The notes under the pieces were generated by a model that was given only the letters and a program-made list of their open reading frames with translations, made no database searches and was not told the origin of the DNA. DNA of 6,933 nt, from assembly GCA_016296985.1 (NCBI GenBank), contig JAEDHM010000079.1:1-6933 (forward strand), written 5' to 3'. Origin of the DNA: Clostridia bacterium (GTDB lineage: Bacteria; Bacillota; Clostridia; Christensenellales; CAG-1252). A program made the translations under genes and the position numbers. Positions within the stretch are counted from its first letter, which is position 1. Each line of letters begins with the position of its first letter. Shown here in pieces: positions 6,011-6,933 of the stretch.

Positions 6011-6933
6011 TTTTAGGCGTTGACGTTTCAACCTATCTTGAAGAGATTGAGAAGGGGGCGAAATACTACGATAACGGCGTTTTGATAAACCCCTTGAAGG
6101 ATTTGCATGAAAACGGCGTTGACTGTATGCGTATCCGCTTGTGGAATAACCCTTATGACGAAAAAGGCGTTCCCTATCTTGCAGGTACTTGCGACCTTGA
6201 CAACTTTTTAAAACTTTCCCACCTTGCAAAAAGTTTGGGATATGGGATTTTGTTGGATTTTCATTACAGCGACTTTTGGGCAGACCCGGCAAAACAAATG
6301 ATACCCAAAGCGTGGAGAGGTTTTTCCCTTGAACAAATGGTTGAGGCGGTTTATACCTACACCAAGGAAACCTTGCAAAAAATCAAGTCGGAGGGGATAA
6401 CCCTCGACTATATTCAAATAGGAAACGAAATTACCAACGGTATTTTGTGGCCTATTGGACGACTTATCGAAAAAGAGGGAGAAAGAGGAAACTATTCTTC
6501 CCTTTGCGCTCTTTTGTCCGCAGGAGCAAGGGCTTGCCGTGAGGAAAGCGATGCAAAATTAATCCTTCATCTCGAGCGTAGCCACGACCAACAAGTTTAT
6601 ACCGAGTTTTTTACCAATATGGAAAAATACGGCGTGGATTACGATATAATCGGCGCATCTTATTATCCTTATTGGCACGGCACCCCCGATCAGTTTTTCG
6701 CCAATATGGAAAACTGCAAAAAGTTTGGAAAACCTCGTATGGTTATGGAATTGGGCTATGGCTTTACCCTAAAACCCTATATGCTCAATGAAAACGGCAT
6801 GCGATTGGTAATTGGGGAAGATGCATTGAAGGAATTTGGCTTTACCGCTCCTAATCCAATAACCGTTAAAGGTCAAGCGGATTTTGTGAAAGAGTTTTTG
6901 CAACGGGCAACCGTCGAGGGGATTGAGGGAATA
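6007..6933 (+). CDS. Cytoplasmic GH53 galactanase-family enzyme, 3' end outside the window
   Basis: The first 309 residues are present and the frame is still open at the window edge. The protein starts MILGVDVSTY, which is already the first strand of the GH53 barrel (matching MGMDASCV in the first gene), so there is no signal peptide or lipobox and the enzyme should be cytoplasmic. Motifs seen are RIRLWNNPYDEKG (42-54), HYSDFWADPAKQ (86-97), acid/base Glu141 in QIGNEITNG, SYYPYWHGT (218-226), nucleophile Glu248 in VMELGYGF and VKGQADFVK (287-295). All expected catalytic parts up to the sixth or seventh strand are there, and roughly 40-60 more residues would complete a single-domain enzyme. 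The likely role is cleaving imported beta-1,4-galacto-oligosaccharides, inferred from family and location. The alternative is export by a non-classical route. It follows the zinc-ribbon gene with a 4 bp ATGA overlap. Confidence 0.9.
   Translation, partial: MILGVDVSTYLEEIEKGAKYYDNGVLINPLKDLHENGVDCMRIRLWNNPYDEKGVPYLAGTCDLDNFLKLSHLAKSLGYGILLDFHYSDFWADPAKQMIPKAWRGFSLEQMVEAVYTYTKETLQKIKSEGITLDYIQIGNEITNGILWPIGRLIEKEGERGNYSSLCALLSAGARACREESDAKLILHLERSHDQQVYTEFFTNMEKYGVDYDIIGASYYPYWHGTPDQFFANMENCKKFGKPRMVMELGYGFTLKPYMLNENGMRLVIGEDALKEFGFTAPNPITVKGQADFVKEFLQRATVEGIEGI

Noticed and set aside
6007..6933. Second GH53 as a truncated pseudogene
   Set aside because: The frame is open and motif-complete up to the window edge, so the missing end is only the limit of the window.

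Overview
The window looks like part of a carbohydrate-use locus from an uncultured gut-type Clostridia/Bacillota bacterium. This rests on lipoprotein signal peptides, strong AGGAGG-like ribosome binding sites, moderate GC with A-rich ribosome-binding regions, and short intergenic hairpin repeats of a kind I associate with uncultured Clostridia. The lineage is an inference, and no marker gene is present to settle it.

Layout. Positions 1-301 hold no gene. They carry three kinds of short repeat (a TGATGATATAC hairpin array, an AACTTCAC hairpin array and a single copy of a GATTCTTCGC-type element), followed by a good sigma-A type promoter (TTGCAA, 17 bp, TATAAT). From there five genes run on the + strand with almost no gaps: a secreted GH53 beta-1,4-galactanase lipoprotein (314-2335), a secreted GH13 alpha-amylase-type lipoprotein (2342-3958), a signal-less 598-residue protein of unknown function (3981-5777), an 86-residue zinc-ribbon protein (5750-6010), and a second GH53 enzyme without a signal peptide, cut by the window end (6007-6933). 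Gaps are 6 and 22 bp, then overlaps of 28 and 4 bp. I see no terminator between the genes, so one transcript is likely.

How the genes may work together. The two lipoproteins would sit on the outer face of the cytoplasmic membrane and cut beta-1,4-galactan (the side chain of pectic rhamnogalacturonan I) and alpha-glucans such as starch. The second GH53 has no export signal and would act on imported galacto-oligosaccharides. The 598-residue protein has a deacetylase- or GH57-like N-terminal look and a beta-rich C-terminal half, and may be an uncharacterised cytoplasmic carbohydrate-active enzyme. No transporter, beta-galactosidase or regulator is seen. If present, they would lie downstream of 6933 or elsewhere.

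The most interesting items are the hairpin arrays whose stems vary while base pairing is kept, the unassigned 598-residue protein, the zinc-ribbon gene wedged by overlaps into a glycan operon, and the pairing of an exported and a cytoplasmic GH53.
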